Source: Bacillota bacterium (GTDB lineage Bacteria; Bacillota; UBA5301). Taken from it: DNA of 37,795 nt. A program made the position numbers and the translations under genes. The stretch spans positions 1-37,795 of the forward strand of contig JAAYHC010000059.1 of NCBI GenBank assembly GCA_012735535.1, given 5' to 3'. This document shows positions 22,157-29,475 of this stretch, in pieces. Under the pieces are notes generated by a model. The model did not search any database, had not been told where the DNA came from, and was given only the letters and a program-made list of their open reading frames with translations. Position 1 is the stretch's first letter; each line of letters begins with the position of its first letter.

Positions 22157-23500
22157 CTAAGCCAGTACCCCTTCTGCCTTAAGCATACTGAGCGTTTTGG
22201 CAAAGGCCTCTATTGTTAGATCTAAATCCACTTTGGTGTGGACAGCACTCAACCAGCCGCCCTGCCCGGTCATATCGACACCGTTAAGCAACATCGCTTG
22301 TCGGAAGGGGCTGGCGATATGCCCGGGAATCTGCATCAACGGCTCCCACTTGGCGAAATCTTTTTTCTCCGTATACCCGGTCAGGCCAAACCCAAAGTGG
22401 AACATCGAGCCTTCGCCGTAGGCAAACCCCGTGACGCCGACCTCTTTAAAGGCCTGGTTGAACCCATCAATCAAGTAAGCACAATTGGCATTGGCCAACC
22501 GGCTCGGCTCACCGGTCTTGATCTCGGTGAGCATCGCAACCCCGGCCGCCGCAGACAGCGGATTGGCGTTAAAAGTCCCCGGATGTGAGAACTTACCAAA
22601 CCGATTATGCTTCGCATCGGAAGTGAAAGCCAAGATATCCATGATCTCCGCCGGTCCGGTGACCGCACCACCGGTTAATCCGCCGGCGAGAACCTTGGCG
22701 AACGTACACAAATCGGCTCTCAGATTAAAGTATTCTTGCGCCCCGCCGGGAGCCAGGCGGAACCCGGTAATCACCTCATCAAAGATTAACAGGACCCCGG
22801 TTTCTGAGCAGAGGGCGCGCAAGTTTTCCAAAAAGCCGGGAATAAACGGGGTCGTCCCCCAAGCCCCACCGGTTGGCTCGAGAATTACCCCGGCGATCTG
22901 ATCACCCTCAGCGGCAAAGAGCCGCTGCAAGTAAGCAAGGTCATTCGGCGGCGCCACGTGAACATCGGCAAGCGCACCGGGCGGCACCCCGACCGAGCTG
23001 GGCACATCATACGGCGGATAAACTCCGGCCGTCATCGCGTCATGCCAGCCATGAAAATGCGAGGCGAACTTAACTATAATCCTCCGCCCCGTATACGCGC
23101 GGGCCAACCGAATCGCCATCAGCGTGGCCTCGGTGCCCGATCCGGTGAACCGCACCCGCTCGGCGCCGGGAACGAGCTCTTTGACCAACTGCCCCCAGGC
23201 CAGCTCCAACTCGTGGTTGGCGCCATAGTGGGTCCCTTTCTGCACTTGTTCGGTGACAGCCCGGACTAACGTGGGATGCGAGTGGCCCAGCATTAAAGAA
23301 CCATGGCCGGTCCAATAGTCAATCAGCTCCCGTCCTTCGACCGTCCATTTTCTCGCGCCTTGGGCCCGCTCCACATAGACCGGAAACGGCTGCATATAGC
23401 GGGCATCATGGGTCACCCCGCTGGGGAAAACCTCGACCGCCTGGGCATATAGCTCGGCCGATTTGGCAAAAACTTTACGATATTGCTCCTCTACGCTCAT
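22157..23500 (-). CDS. Class-III PLP aminotransferase (glutamate-1-semialdehyde aminomutase-like)
   Basis: Pyridoxal-phosphate enzyme of the class III aminotransferase family, 447 residues, normal length. Signatures: YWTGHGSLMLGHSHP, VRFTGSGTEATLMAIRLARA (PLP phosphate site), FHGWHDAM, VILEPTGGAWG, LLIFDEVITGFRLAPGGAQ (PLP ring Asp) and TFAKVLAGGLTGGA with the predicted Schiff-base Lys. HPGTFNANPLSAAAG is the Thr/Asn contact. It resembles HemL, but no heme genes adjoin and a general omega- or beta-amino acid aminotransferase is possible. The second start, ATG at 23500, has AGGAGAG 5-6 nt upstream; GTG at 23503 is too close. Its start overlaps the end of fxsA by 26 nt, so the pair is coupled. 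Confidence 0.9.
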   Translation of the reverse strand: MSVEEQYRKVFAKSAELYAQAVEVFPSGVTHDARYMQPFPVYVERAQGARKWTVEGRELIDYWTGHGSLMLGHSHPTLVRAVTEQVQKGTHYGANHELELAWGQLVKELVPGAERVRFTGSGTEATLMAIRLARAYTGRRIIVKFASHFHGWHDAMTAGVYPPYDVPSSVGVPPGALADVHVAPPNDLAYLQRLFAAEGDQIAGVILEPTGGAWGTTPFIPGFLENLRALCSETGVLLIFDEVITGFRLAPGGAQEYFNLRADLCTFAKVLAGGLTGGAVTGPAEIMDILAFTSDAKHNRFGKFSHPGTFNANPLSAAAGVAMLTEIKTGEPSRLANANCAYLIDGFNQAFKEVGVTGFAYGEGSMFHFGFGLTGYTEKKDFAKWEPLMQIPGHIASPFRQAMLLNGVDMTGQGGWLSAVHTKVDLDLTIEAFAKTLSMLKAEGVLA

Positions 23501-23912
23501 CACTACTCTCCTCTTCCGACCGCCACTGTAAGAGGCGGATTACTCCTTCTTCCATCATTTTCGCAAGCTGACCCGGGGCGAAAACCAGGATGGACTTGCG
23601 GACCCCGGGCATTAAGAGAACAAGGCCGAGCATATCCGTGGCGATACCCGGCAGAATCAGGATTGCCCCGGCCAAAAGAGTTAACAAACTGTTCAGCGTT
23701 TCCGCATCCGGAAGCTCACCCTGCCAGAGAGCGCTTTTAAACTCAGTCCAGGGATCGGCACCTATTCTTTTCACTAAGAACAATCCGATCAAAGCGGTGC
23801 TAGTGCTCCAAATCAGCAGTGATAGTAAGCCAAAATGCATGACAAATGCGACAAGCAAACACAGCTCGGTCAAGGCAATCAGGACCAAACCAACGACGAT
23901 ACGAAAAAGCAA
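23475..23912 (-). CDS. fxsA: FxsA family membrane protein
   Basis: Cytoplasmic membrane protein of 145 residues whose family member in E. coli affects exclusion of phage T7 by the F plasmid; its normal function is unclear. It has about three or four hydrophobic helices (IVVGLVLIALTELCLLVAFVM, LSLLIWSTSTALIGLFLV). The typical WTEFKSALWQGELPDAETL and LLAGAILILPGIATDMLGLVLLMPGVR (LLiPGfitDllGllLLlP) motifs are present. The start is TTG with AGGGAG 10 nt upstream. It follows pyruvate kinase by 14 nt, a neighbour order seen in many Firmicutes, and overlaps the aminotransferase start. Confidence 0.9.
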   Translation of the reverse strand: MLFRIVVGLVLIALTELCLLVAFVMHFGLLSLLIWSTSTALIGLFLVKRIGADPWTEFKSALWQGELPDAETLNSLLTLLAGAILILPGIATDMLGLVLLMPGVRKSILVFAPGQLAKMMEEGVIRLLQWRSEEESSDERRGAIS

Positions 23913-23926
23913 AACGAGCTCGCTCC

Positions 23927-25354
23927 CTAGATAATGTGTACCTTCATCAAGTTGGTGGTACCGGCGATGCCTGGCCTGAGGCCGGCGGTCATGACGACCA
24001 AATCACCCGGTTCGACAAAGCCTTTTGCTACGGCTGCTTTGATTGTAACTTCGATCATCGAATCGATATCCTTGGTGCGCTCCACAACGACCGGGTACAA
24101 CCCGAAAGAGAGCGTCAACCGTCTCGCAACCTCGGGATTGGGCGTTGCAGCGACGATCGGAGCTTTAGGCCGATACCGGGCCACCATCAAGGCGGTCGTG
24201 CCGCTTTCGGTAGAAGTGATAATTGCTTTGGCTGCCAGGTCTTCGGCGGCTTGACAAGTCGCATGACTGATCGCATCGGCAATCGCCGGAGAAGCCGCCC
24301 GCCGGTTGTAGAGATACTGGCTGTAATCAATCGATTTTTCGGTATGAATGGCGATCTCGGACATCATCTTGATCGCCTGCACCGGATAATCTCCGACCGC
24401 AGTTTCCCCGGAAAGCATTACCGCATCGGTGCCGTCGAGGATCGCATTAGCGACATCGGTCACCTCTGCCCGGGTCGGCCGCGGCGAATGGCGCATCGAG
24501 TCCAACATCTGCGTCGCCGTGATCACGGGCTTGCCCAGGAGATTGCTTTGCCTGGTCATCATTTTTTGGACCAGCGGCACCTCGTGCGGCGGCAGGCTCA
24601 CCCCCAAATCGCCCCGGGCAATCATCACCGCATCCGCTTCTCTGATGATCTCCTCGAGATTGGCCAAGCCTTCTTCATTTTCCACTTTGGCGATAATGGG
24701 AATATTTGCGCCGGCTTCGGCGATGACCCGCCGGATCTCCCGCAGATGCGAGGCGTGCCGGACGAAGGAAGCCGCAATAAAATCAAAACCATGCTCAACC
24801 GCAAACCGGATATCGCGAATATCTTTTTCGGTTACCGCCGGTAGATCAACCTTCACCCCCGGCAGGGTCACCCCTTTATGCGAGACGAGCTCACCGCCGA
24901 TCACCACTCGGCAGCGGACCTCGTCGCTCAAAACCTCCTCGACGACTAACTCGAGGTTAGCATCATCAAGGTAAATGGTGTTGCCCGGTTTGACATCCCG
25001 ACACAGCGAAGGGTAACCGACATAAACCTTTGCGGCCGAACCCATTTGCGGCACCGTGGTCAGGATTATCTCGCTTCCGGGAACCAAGACAGTACCCTTG
25101 GGCACCTTGCCGGTCCGGATCTTCGGGCCCTGAATATCGGCGATTTTCCCGACAAAAACGCCCAGTTCGGCCGCTGCCCGATCAACCTCGGCCAAGCGCC
25201 GCTGGACCTCGCCATAATCGACATGCGAAAAATTAATCCGCACCACATTGAGCCCAGCCTGTAGCATCTCTTTGATCTTACCATCGGTACTGGGCCCTAG
25301 GGTCGCGACTATCTTGGTCTTTTTATACCACCGGGTTTGGTCTGCGCTGCTCAT
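23927..25354 (-). CDS. pyk: Pyruvate kinase
   Basis: Final glycolytic enzyme: phosphoenolpyruvate + ADP to pyruvate + ATP, cytoplasmic. 475 residues with the usual A, B and C domains and no extra C-terminal PEP-utilising domain that many Bacillus enzymes carry. Motifs: TKIVATLGPST, VVRINFSHVDY, KIADIQGPKIRTG, IPIIAKVENEEGLANLEEI (Mg/K-binding Glu), VMIARGDLGVSLP and the C-domain TESGTTALMVARYRP. The start is ATG with GAGGAGG 5 nt upstream. It lies 30 nt after pfkA, so the two commitment steps of glycolysis are cotranscribed, and fxsA follows. Confidence 0.97.
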   Translation of the reverse strand: MSSADQTRWYKKTKIVATLGPSTDGKIKEMLQAGLNVVRINFSHVDYGEVQRRLAEVDRAAAELGVFVGKIADIQGPKIRTGKVPKGTVLVPGSEIILTTVPQMGSAAKVYVGYPSLCRDVKPGNTIYLDDANLELVVEEVLSDEVRCRVVIGGELVSHKGVTLPGVKVDLPAVTEKDIRDIRFAVEHGFDFIAASFVRHASHLREIRRVIAEAGANIPIIAKVENEEGLANLEEIIREADAVMIARGDLGVSLPPHEVPLVQKMMTRQSNLLGKPVITATQMLDSMRHSPRPTRAEVTDVANAILDGTDAVMLSGETAVGDYPVQAIKMMSEIAIHTEKSIDYSQYLYNRRAASPAIADAISHATCQAAEDLAAKAIITSTESGTTALMVARYRPKAPIVAATPNPEVARRLTLSFGLYPVVVERTKDIDSMIEVTIKAAVAKGFVEPGDLVVMTAGLRPGIAGTTNLMKVHII

Positions 25355-25384
25355 GAAATCCTCCTCAGAGCTAAGTATCCATAC

Positions 25385-26374
25385 CTATGGGCGTGAGAGA
25401 ATTTCTGCCAACCTAAACCCCTCCAGGTCAACCTCTTGTTGGCCGGAAAAGACCTCGTTAAACGGGACGCTGATGATATTGTTGCCCTGGATCGCCGTCA
25501 TCACGGCGGTCTGGCCGGCTAAAAGCAGCTCAACCGCTTTAGCGCCGAATTTGCTGGCCAAGACGCGGTCCATCACCGTTGGGGTGCCGCCCCGCTGGAT
25601 GTGACCAAGGATGGTAATCCGAGTTTCAAAGCCGGTTTTCTCGCGGATGAACTGGCCAACGTACATTCCGGGACTTTGTATCTCTTCCACACCTGGAGGA
25701 CGATAACCTTCCGCCACAATTATTATGCTATGCGCTTTGCCGCGCTGATAACCCCGGATTACCCGCTGACACAATTCGGTCAGGGAGGACTCGCCTTCCG
25801 GTATGAGGATGGACTCGGCACCGCCGGCCAAACCGGCGGCCAGCGCGATATGACCCGAATTGCGCCCCATCACTTCCACGACATATACCCGTTCATGGCT
25901 CGTCGCAGTGTCGCGGATTTTATTCACCGCATCCACGACGTTATTGACCGCCGTATCAAAGCCGATCGAATAATCGGTCCCGGGGATATCGTTGTCGATG
26001 GTAGCCGGGATCCCCACCACCTGAATCCCGCGCTCGACAAGGGCCATGGCCCCTCTAAAGGATCCATCCCCGCCGATGACGATCAGACTGCTGATCTCAT
26101 TAATCTTCAAGGCTTCGATGGCCTTTAACTGGCCGGCTTCGCGCGTAAACTCCTCCGAACGAGCCGTGCGCAGAATTGTCCCGCCGCGGTGAATAATATC
26201 GGCTACCGATCGGGTGGACAGCGGCTGCATGCTGTTCTTGATCAAACCGGCATAACCATGCTGAATACCCCAGACCTCCAGGTCATTGTACGCAGCCATC
26301 CGCACGACGGCTCTGATGGCGGCGTTCATTCCCGGGGCGTCACCACCGCTAGTAAGAACGCCGATCCGCTTCAC
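25385..26374 (-). CDS. pfkA: ATP-dependent 6-phosphofructokinase
   Basis: Phosphorylates fructose-6-phosphate to fructose-1,6-bisphosphate, committing carbon to glycolysis. 329 residues, like the bacterial tetrameric enzyme. Seen: RIGVLTSGGDAPGMNAAIR, LIVIGGDGSFRGA (Gly typical of ATP rather than PPi use), PATIDNDIPGTDYSIGFDTA with the catalytic Asp, and VVEVMGRNSGHIAL, then FETRITILGHIQRGGTPT. Both active-site and effector-site arginines are plausible. GTG start; AGGAGG lies about 8 nt upstream and overlaps the end of accA, whose stop is 3 nt away. It sits between accA and pyk in a central-carbon operon. Confidence 0.97.
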   Translation of the reverse strand: MKRIGVLTSGGDAPGMNAAIRAVVRMAAYNDLEVWGIQHGYAGLIKNSMQPLSTRSVADIIHRGGTILRTARSEEFTREAGQLKAIEALKINEISSLIVIGGDGSFRGAMALVERGIQVVGIPATIDNDIPGTDYSIGFDTAVNNVVDAVNKIRDTATSHERVYVVEVMGRNSGHIALAAGLAGGAESILIPEGESSLTELCQRVIRGYQRGKAHSIIIVAEGYRPPGVEEIQSPGMYVGQFIREKTGFETRITILGHIQRGGTPTVMDRVLASKFGAKAVELLLAGQTAVMTAIQGNNIISVPFNEVFSGQQEVDLEGFRLAEILSRP

Positions 26375-26377
26375 CGG

Positions 26378-27355
26378 TTATGCCTCCTTATCCTCGCTGG
26401 CCTCGTAGAATACGCCCATCTTCCGGAATTTCGCATATCGCTGTTCGACTAAGTCTTTTACATCTATTTTCTTGAGCTCCTGCAAGTTCCGGACGATCGC
26501 CGCCTTGACATTGGCGGCGGTCTCCGCATAATCGCGATGGGCACCACCTAAGGGCTCAGGAATAATCTCATCAATCACCTTGAGTTCGAACAAATCTTTG
26601 GCCGTTATCTTCAGCGCCGCCGCAGCCTCGGGAGCAAATGAGGCATCATGCCACAAGATGGCGGCACAACCTTCCGGCGAGATCACCGAATACTGGGCAT
26701 TTTCCAGCATCAAGATCCGGTCGCCGACCCCGATGGCCAAGGCGCCGCCGCTGCCGCCCTCGCCGATGACCACGACCACAATCGGGACAGCCAGCCTGCT
26801 CATATACATGAGGTTGACCGCAATAGCCTCAGCTTGTCCTCTCTGCTCAGCCTCCAACCCGGGAAAAGCCCCGGGCGTATCGATTAATGTGATGATCGGT
26901 CGGCCAAATTTCTCGGCTTGTTTCATCAGGCGCAAGGCCTTACGATAACCTTCCGGGAAGGGCATCCCGAAATTGCGCGCGATATTTTCCTTGGTATCGC
27001 GCCCTTTTTGCTCGGCGATGACCGTCACCGGAGACCCTTCCAGCGTCGCCAGGCCGCCGATGATGGCGTGGTCGTCACGGTAAAGTCTGTCACCGTGCAG
27101 CTCCAAAAAATCCGGAAAAATTAAATTGATGAAATCCAAAGCCAAGGGGCGTTTCGGATGACGCGCCAGTTGGACACGCTGCCCCGGCGTCAGATTGGCG
27201 TAAATCTCGTGGCGGAGTTTGGCCGCCTTTTTTTCCAGTGTCGTAATCTCCTCGGTCAGATCGATATTCTTTTCTTTGCTGAACCGTCGGAGCTCGGCGA
27301 TCCGCGATTCCAGTTCGACCAGCGGCTTTTCAAAATCTAAGTTGCCGTTAACCAT
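26378..27355 (-). CDS. accA: Acetyl-CoA carboxylase carboxyltransferase subunit alpha
   Basis: One half of the carboxyltransferase that moves CO2 from biotin to acetyl-CoA, making malonyl-CoA for fatty acid synthesis. 325 residues. It starts NGNLDFEKPLVELESRIAEL, the usual N-terminal helix; AIIGGLATLEGSPVTVIAEQKG, GRPIITLIDTPGAFPGLEAEQRGQ and VVVIGEGGSGGALAIGVGDRI are catalytic-fold signatures. An in-frame ATG exists 26 residues upstream, but GGAGGTG lies 6 nt before the ATG at 27355, and the known protein begins there. This start overlaps the accD stop by 8 nt, a coupling expected for subunits needed in equal amounts. Confidence 0.97.
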   Translation of the reverse strand: MVNGNLDFEKPLVELESRIAELRRFSKEKNIDLTEEITTLEKKAAKLRHEIYANLTPGQRVQLARHPKRPLALDFINLIFPDFLELHGDRLYRDDHAIIGGLATLEGSPVTVIAEQKGRDTKENIARNFGMPFPEGYRKALRLMKQAEKFGRPIITLIDTPGAFPGLEAEQRGQAEAIAVNLMYMSRLAVPIVVVVIGEGGSGGALAIGVGDRILMLENAQYSVISPEGCAAILWHDASFAPEAAAALKITAKDLFELKVIDEIIPEPLGGAHRDYAETAANVKAAIVRNLQELKKIDVKDLVEQRYAKFRKMGVFYEASEDKEA

Positions 27356-28232
27356 TGCTGACACCTCCGACCGCTGTTCGCCCATGAAAATGAAGCAATT
27401 TGGCCAGGGTGTCGCGGAGTTCACGCCGATCAACGATCAAATCCACAAACCCATGCTCCATCACGAACTCCGACCGATGTGACCCGGGTGGCAGTTTCTC
27501 CCGGACGGTTTGCTCGATAACCCGCGGTCCGGCAAAGGCTACCAAAGCCTTTGGCGCAGCAATGATAATATCACCCAGGGAGGCGAAACTGGCCATCACC
27601 CCGGCAGTACAGGGGTTGGCCAATACGGAGATGTACAGTCCGCCGGCCTCATCGAGCCGGCCAATCGCAGCACTGGTTTTGGCCATTTGCATCAACGATA
27701 GTATACCTTCCTGCATCCGGGCTCCGCCGGAGGTACTGATAATAATTAGCGGCAGCTTGGTCTCGATCGCCCGTTCGGCTGCCCGAGTAATCTTTTCCCC
27801 AACGACACTGCCCATACTGCCGCCAATAAAACCGAATTCCATTACACCCAGGATGACGGGGATGCCCTTGATCCGACAACGCCCGGTAATGACGGCCTCT
27901 TTAAGTCCGGTCTTCTCCTGCGCCGCCCGCGTTTTCTCTGGATACGCAGGAAAGCCCAACGGATCACCGGGGATTAAGTCGGCGTCAAACTCCTCGAAGC
28001 TGTCCTCATCAACCAGATTGGCAATACGAAAGCGGGCTGAAACCCGATAATGGTAACCGCACTTGGGACAAACCATCAAACTGCGCTCTAGTTCTTTATT
28101 AAACAGAAGATTGCCGCACTCTTCACATTTTACCCACAAGCCATCGGGGATCTCCCGCCGATCATCCGTACTAGGCTGGTGAACTGTCACATATTTGGGT
28201 TTGCTGCGGAAAAAATCTTTGATTGTTGCCAA
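27348..28232 (-). CDS. accD: Acetyl-CoA carboxylase carboxyltransferase subunit beta
   Basis: Partner of AccA in the acetyl-CoA carboxylase carboxyltransferase. 294 residues. A zinc finger with C36, C39, C55 and C58 (KCEECGN and VCPKCGYH) is followed by the crotonase-like fold: VIPGDPLGFPAYPEKTRAAQEKTGLKEAVITG, FGFIGGSMGSVVGEKI, IISTSGGARMQEGILSLMQMAKT and AGVMASFASLGDIIIAAPKALVAFAGPRVIEQT. The start is TTG with AGGTGAT about 5 nt upstream. The stop overlaps accA. A 61-residue DUF2007-like gene precedes it by 34 nt. No other acc gene (accB or accC) is in the window. Confidence 0.97.
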   Translation of the reverse strand: MATIKDFFRSKPKYVTVHQPSTDDRREIPDGLWVKCEECGNLLFNKELERSLMVCPKCGYHYRVSARFRIANLVDEDSFEEFDADLIPGDPLGFPAYPEKTRAAQEKTGLKEAVITGRCRIKGIPVILGVMEFGFIGGSMGSVVGEKITRAAERAIETKLPLIIISTSGGARMQEGILSLMQMAKTSAAIGRLDEAGGLYISVLANPCTAGVMASFASLGDIIIAAPKALVAFAGPRVIEQTVREKLPPGSHRSEFVMEHGFVDLIVDRRELRDTLAKLLHFHGRTAVGGVSNG

Positions 28233-28266
28233 TAACGATCACCTATCCTCCCCAAGCGAACCTCCG

Positions 28267-28452
28267 CTAAACCGAGGTCAGCACCTCCTGTGCCTCATCA
28301 ACCTCTGATTCGGGTACCAAGATTTCATACTGACTGTTGAGTTCTCCTCCGCCAAGCGGCCTCAGCATCACTAAGAGACCTTCGTTTTGCAGCTGCTCTT
28401 GCAATTTTTCAGCCATGCTTTTAGTACGGGCAATAAAAACGACCTTCCACAT
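28267..28452 (-). CDS. DUF2007-like small protein (putative signal-transducing/PII-like fold)
   Basis: A 61-residue protein with a ferredoxin-like (beta-alpha-beta) pattern: MWKVVFIARTKSMAEKLQEQLQ, then LLVMLRPLG, and ending YEILVPESEVDEAQEVL. The end matches the C-terminal consensus of DUF2007 (lVpee.aeeA..iL). These tiny proteins are sometimes annotated as putative signal transducers without proven function. The ATG has AGGAGG 8 nt upstream, so the gene is real and leads the accD-accA-pfkA-pyk-fxsA group. A role in regulating acetyl-CoA carboxylase is only a guess from position. Confidence 0.8.
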   Translation of the reverse strand: MWKVVFIARTKSMAEKLQEQLQNEGLLVMLRPLGGGELNSQYEILVPESEVDEAQEVLTSV

Positions 28453-28601
28453 TTCCGGCCCCTCCTTGACAAACGCTAGATCTACAGCCGAATTTAGTGT
28501 TTGCAGACAGATGCCATTAAATCCTTCGTTTTGCCCTTCCTATCTCCTGCTTGAGCGGATATTATTGTATTTCGCTCCACAAATTATTATTACCTGCTAA
28601 T

Positions 28602-28626
28602 AAAAACGGGCCTCAGCGAAGCCCGT
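28602..28626 (-). terminator. Rho-independent terminator after the triheme cytochrome gene
   Basis: Stem ACGGGC / GCCCGT (28606-28611 / 28621-28626) with a 9-nt loop, followed on the minus strand by TTTTATTAG. It lies 38 nt past the cytochrome stop. The rest of the 210-nt gap up to the DUF2007-like gene must hold the promoter of the acc operon, but I see no clear -35/-10 pair. Confidence 0.8.
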
Positions 28627-28663
28627 TCCGCGCGAGATATTCGAGATCTGATGCGATAAATCA

Positions 28664-29143
28664 TCAAGTCTTGACTATGATCTTGCCATTTTGCTGCATC
28701 TGATGGCAGACCGTACACTGACCGCCATAATTCGAGATGAAGTGCGAGCCTTCTTTTAAATGTCCGGTATGCAAGATGAACTTGAAGGCATAATCCTTAT
28801 CGCCGCCATGGCACCGGATACAACTTGCGTAGTCATCACCGGAGACTTTGGGATGGCCTTGTACCGCGTTAGCCTCTTTGGACAGGCTGTGCTCTCCGCC
28901 AGGTTTGTGGCACTCGGTACAAGACTTGGCGTTTTTACCGGTATAATCGATCGTAGTGACATCGCTAAGCTGCCCGGTCCGGTTGTCATTGCCCATCTGG
29001 TTGACGTCATTTCCGATCTGGTCTCCGGTCCGGTCTATATCCCTAGCCACCTGATTGGGTTGATTGGTGGCGGCAAACCACATGTAACCGACTACGCCCA
29101 ATGCTACCAGTAAAAACAGGGAAATCCATGTCGAGCCCTTCAT
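28664..29143 (-). CDS. Membrane-anchored triheme c-type cytochrome (c7-like)
   Basis: Exported electron carrier, 159 residues from the ATG at 29143. Residues 6-24 form a hydrophobic N-terminal anchor or signal. A polar linker rich in Asn, Asp and Gln (31-60) leads to the heme domain with three CxxCH sites: CTECH (75-79), CIRCH (108-112) and CTVCH (143-147). Extra histidines at 85, 97, 125, 128 and 134 could be sixth ligands. Size and three hemes resemble c7-type cytochromes of metal- and sulfate-reducing bacteria; that is inference. AGGAGG is 7 nt before this ATG, so it is preferred over the frame start at 29164. That site lies in a hairpin (29151-29184). The mtrB stop is 76 nt upstream. Confidence 0.88.
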   Translation of the reverse strand: MKGSTWISLFLLVALGVVGYMWFAATNQPNQVARDIDRTGDQIGNDVNQMGNDNRTGQLSDVTTIDYTGKNAKSCTECHKPGGEHSLSKEANAVQGHPKVSGDDYASCIRCHGGDKDYAFKFILHTGHLKEGSHFISNYGGQCTVCHQMQQNGKIIVKT

Positions 29144-29150
29144 CAAGAAA

Positions 29151-29184
29151 CCTCCTTTCAGCAATTAATTTTGCTGTCAGGAGG
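29151..29184 (-). promoter_or_regulatory. Hairpin sequestering the ribosome binding site of the triheme cytochrome
   Basis: On the minus strand CCTCCT and CAGCAA pair with TTGCTG and AGGAGG around a 6-nt loop, with a 2x2 internal mismatch (GA/AA) between the two 6-bp helices. The AGGAGG is the Shine-Dalgarno site, 7 nt before the cytochrome ATG. The hairpin would therefore hide the site in the mRNA. Positions: 29151-29156 pairs with 29179-29184 and 29159-29164 pairs with 29171-29176. It could act as an RNA thermostat-like or translational switch. As a terminator for mtrB it has only a short U-tract. Confidence 0.65.
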
Positions 29185-29219
29185 TTAAAATATGCTCGCA
29201 GCCTGCACCAATTACTACC

Positions 29220-29459
29220 TTACTCGCCTGAGATAACCTCGCCGTGTTTGGTCAGGATCAAGGCTTTCCCCCGAATTTTCATCGCCGAAGTCAACTCGGT
29301 GAACTGGGCCAACAACACTTCCCCTTTATCCAGCTTTTCGGTATGATGAAACTTGGTCTCGCGCCCCCGGGTCATGCCGATAATCATCACCCCGTTCTCC
29401 AGGGCTTTAACCACCACATAATCGCCTGCCGCCATCAGGACATTTTCATCAATGTTCAT
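29220..29459 (-). CDS. mtrB: Tryptophan RNA-binding attenuation protein (TRAP)
   Basis: Ring-forming RNA-binding protein (11-mer in Bacillus) that, with bound tryptophan, wraps leader RNAs carrying (G/U)AG repeats and represses trp genes by attenuation or translation. 79 residues. The core matches B. subtilis MtrB closely: [53 protein letters not shown]. The RNA-contact residues (K37, K56 and R58 in Bacillus) are kept as K42, K61 and R63. I chose the ATG at 29459, with AGGAGGT 7 nt upstream, over an upstream in-frame start that reads into the malic enzyme gene. No trp gene, TRAP target repeat or anti-TRAP gene is seen here. Confidence 0.93.
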   Translation of the reverse strand: MNIDENVLMAAGDYVVVKALENGVMIIGMTRGRETKFHHTEKLDKGEVLLAQFTELTSAMKIRGKALILTKHGEVISGE

Positions 29460-29475
29460 CGGTACGACCTCCTTG

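Noticed and set aside
23846-24844. 332-residue plus-strand open frame
   Set aside because: It runs antisense to most of pyruvate kinase, has no ribosome site and its composition (Arg, His, Gly-rich) is a shadow of the real gene's codon bias.
29144-29219. TRAP target site in the mtrB-cytochrome gap
   Set aside because: Only two or three NAG triplets occur by chance; a target needs about nine to eleven regularly spaced repeats.
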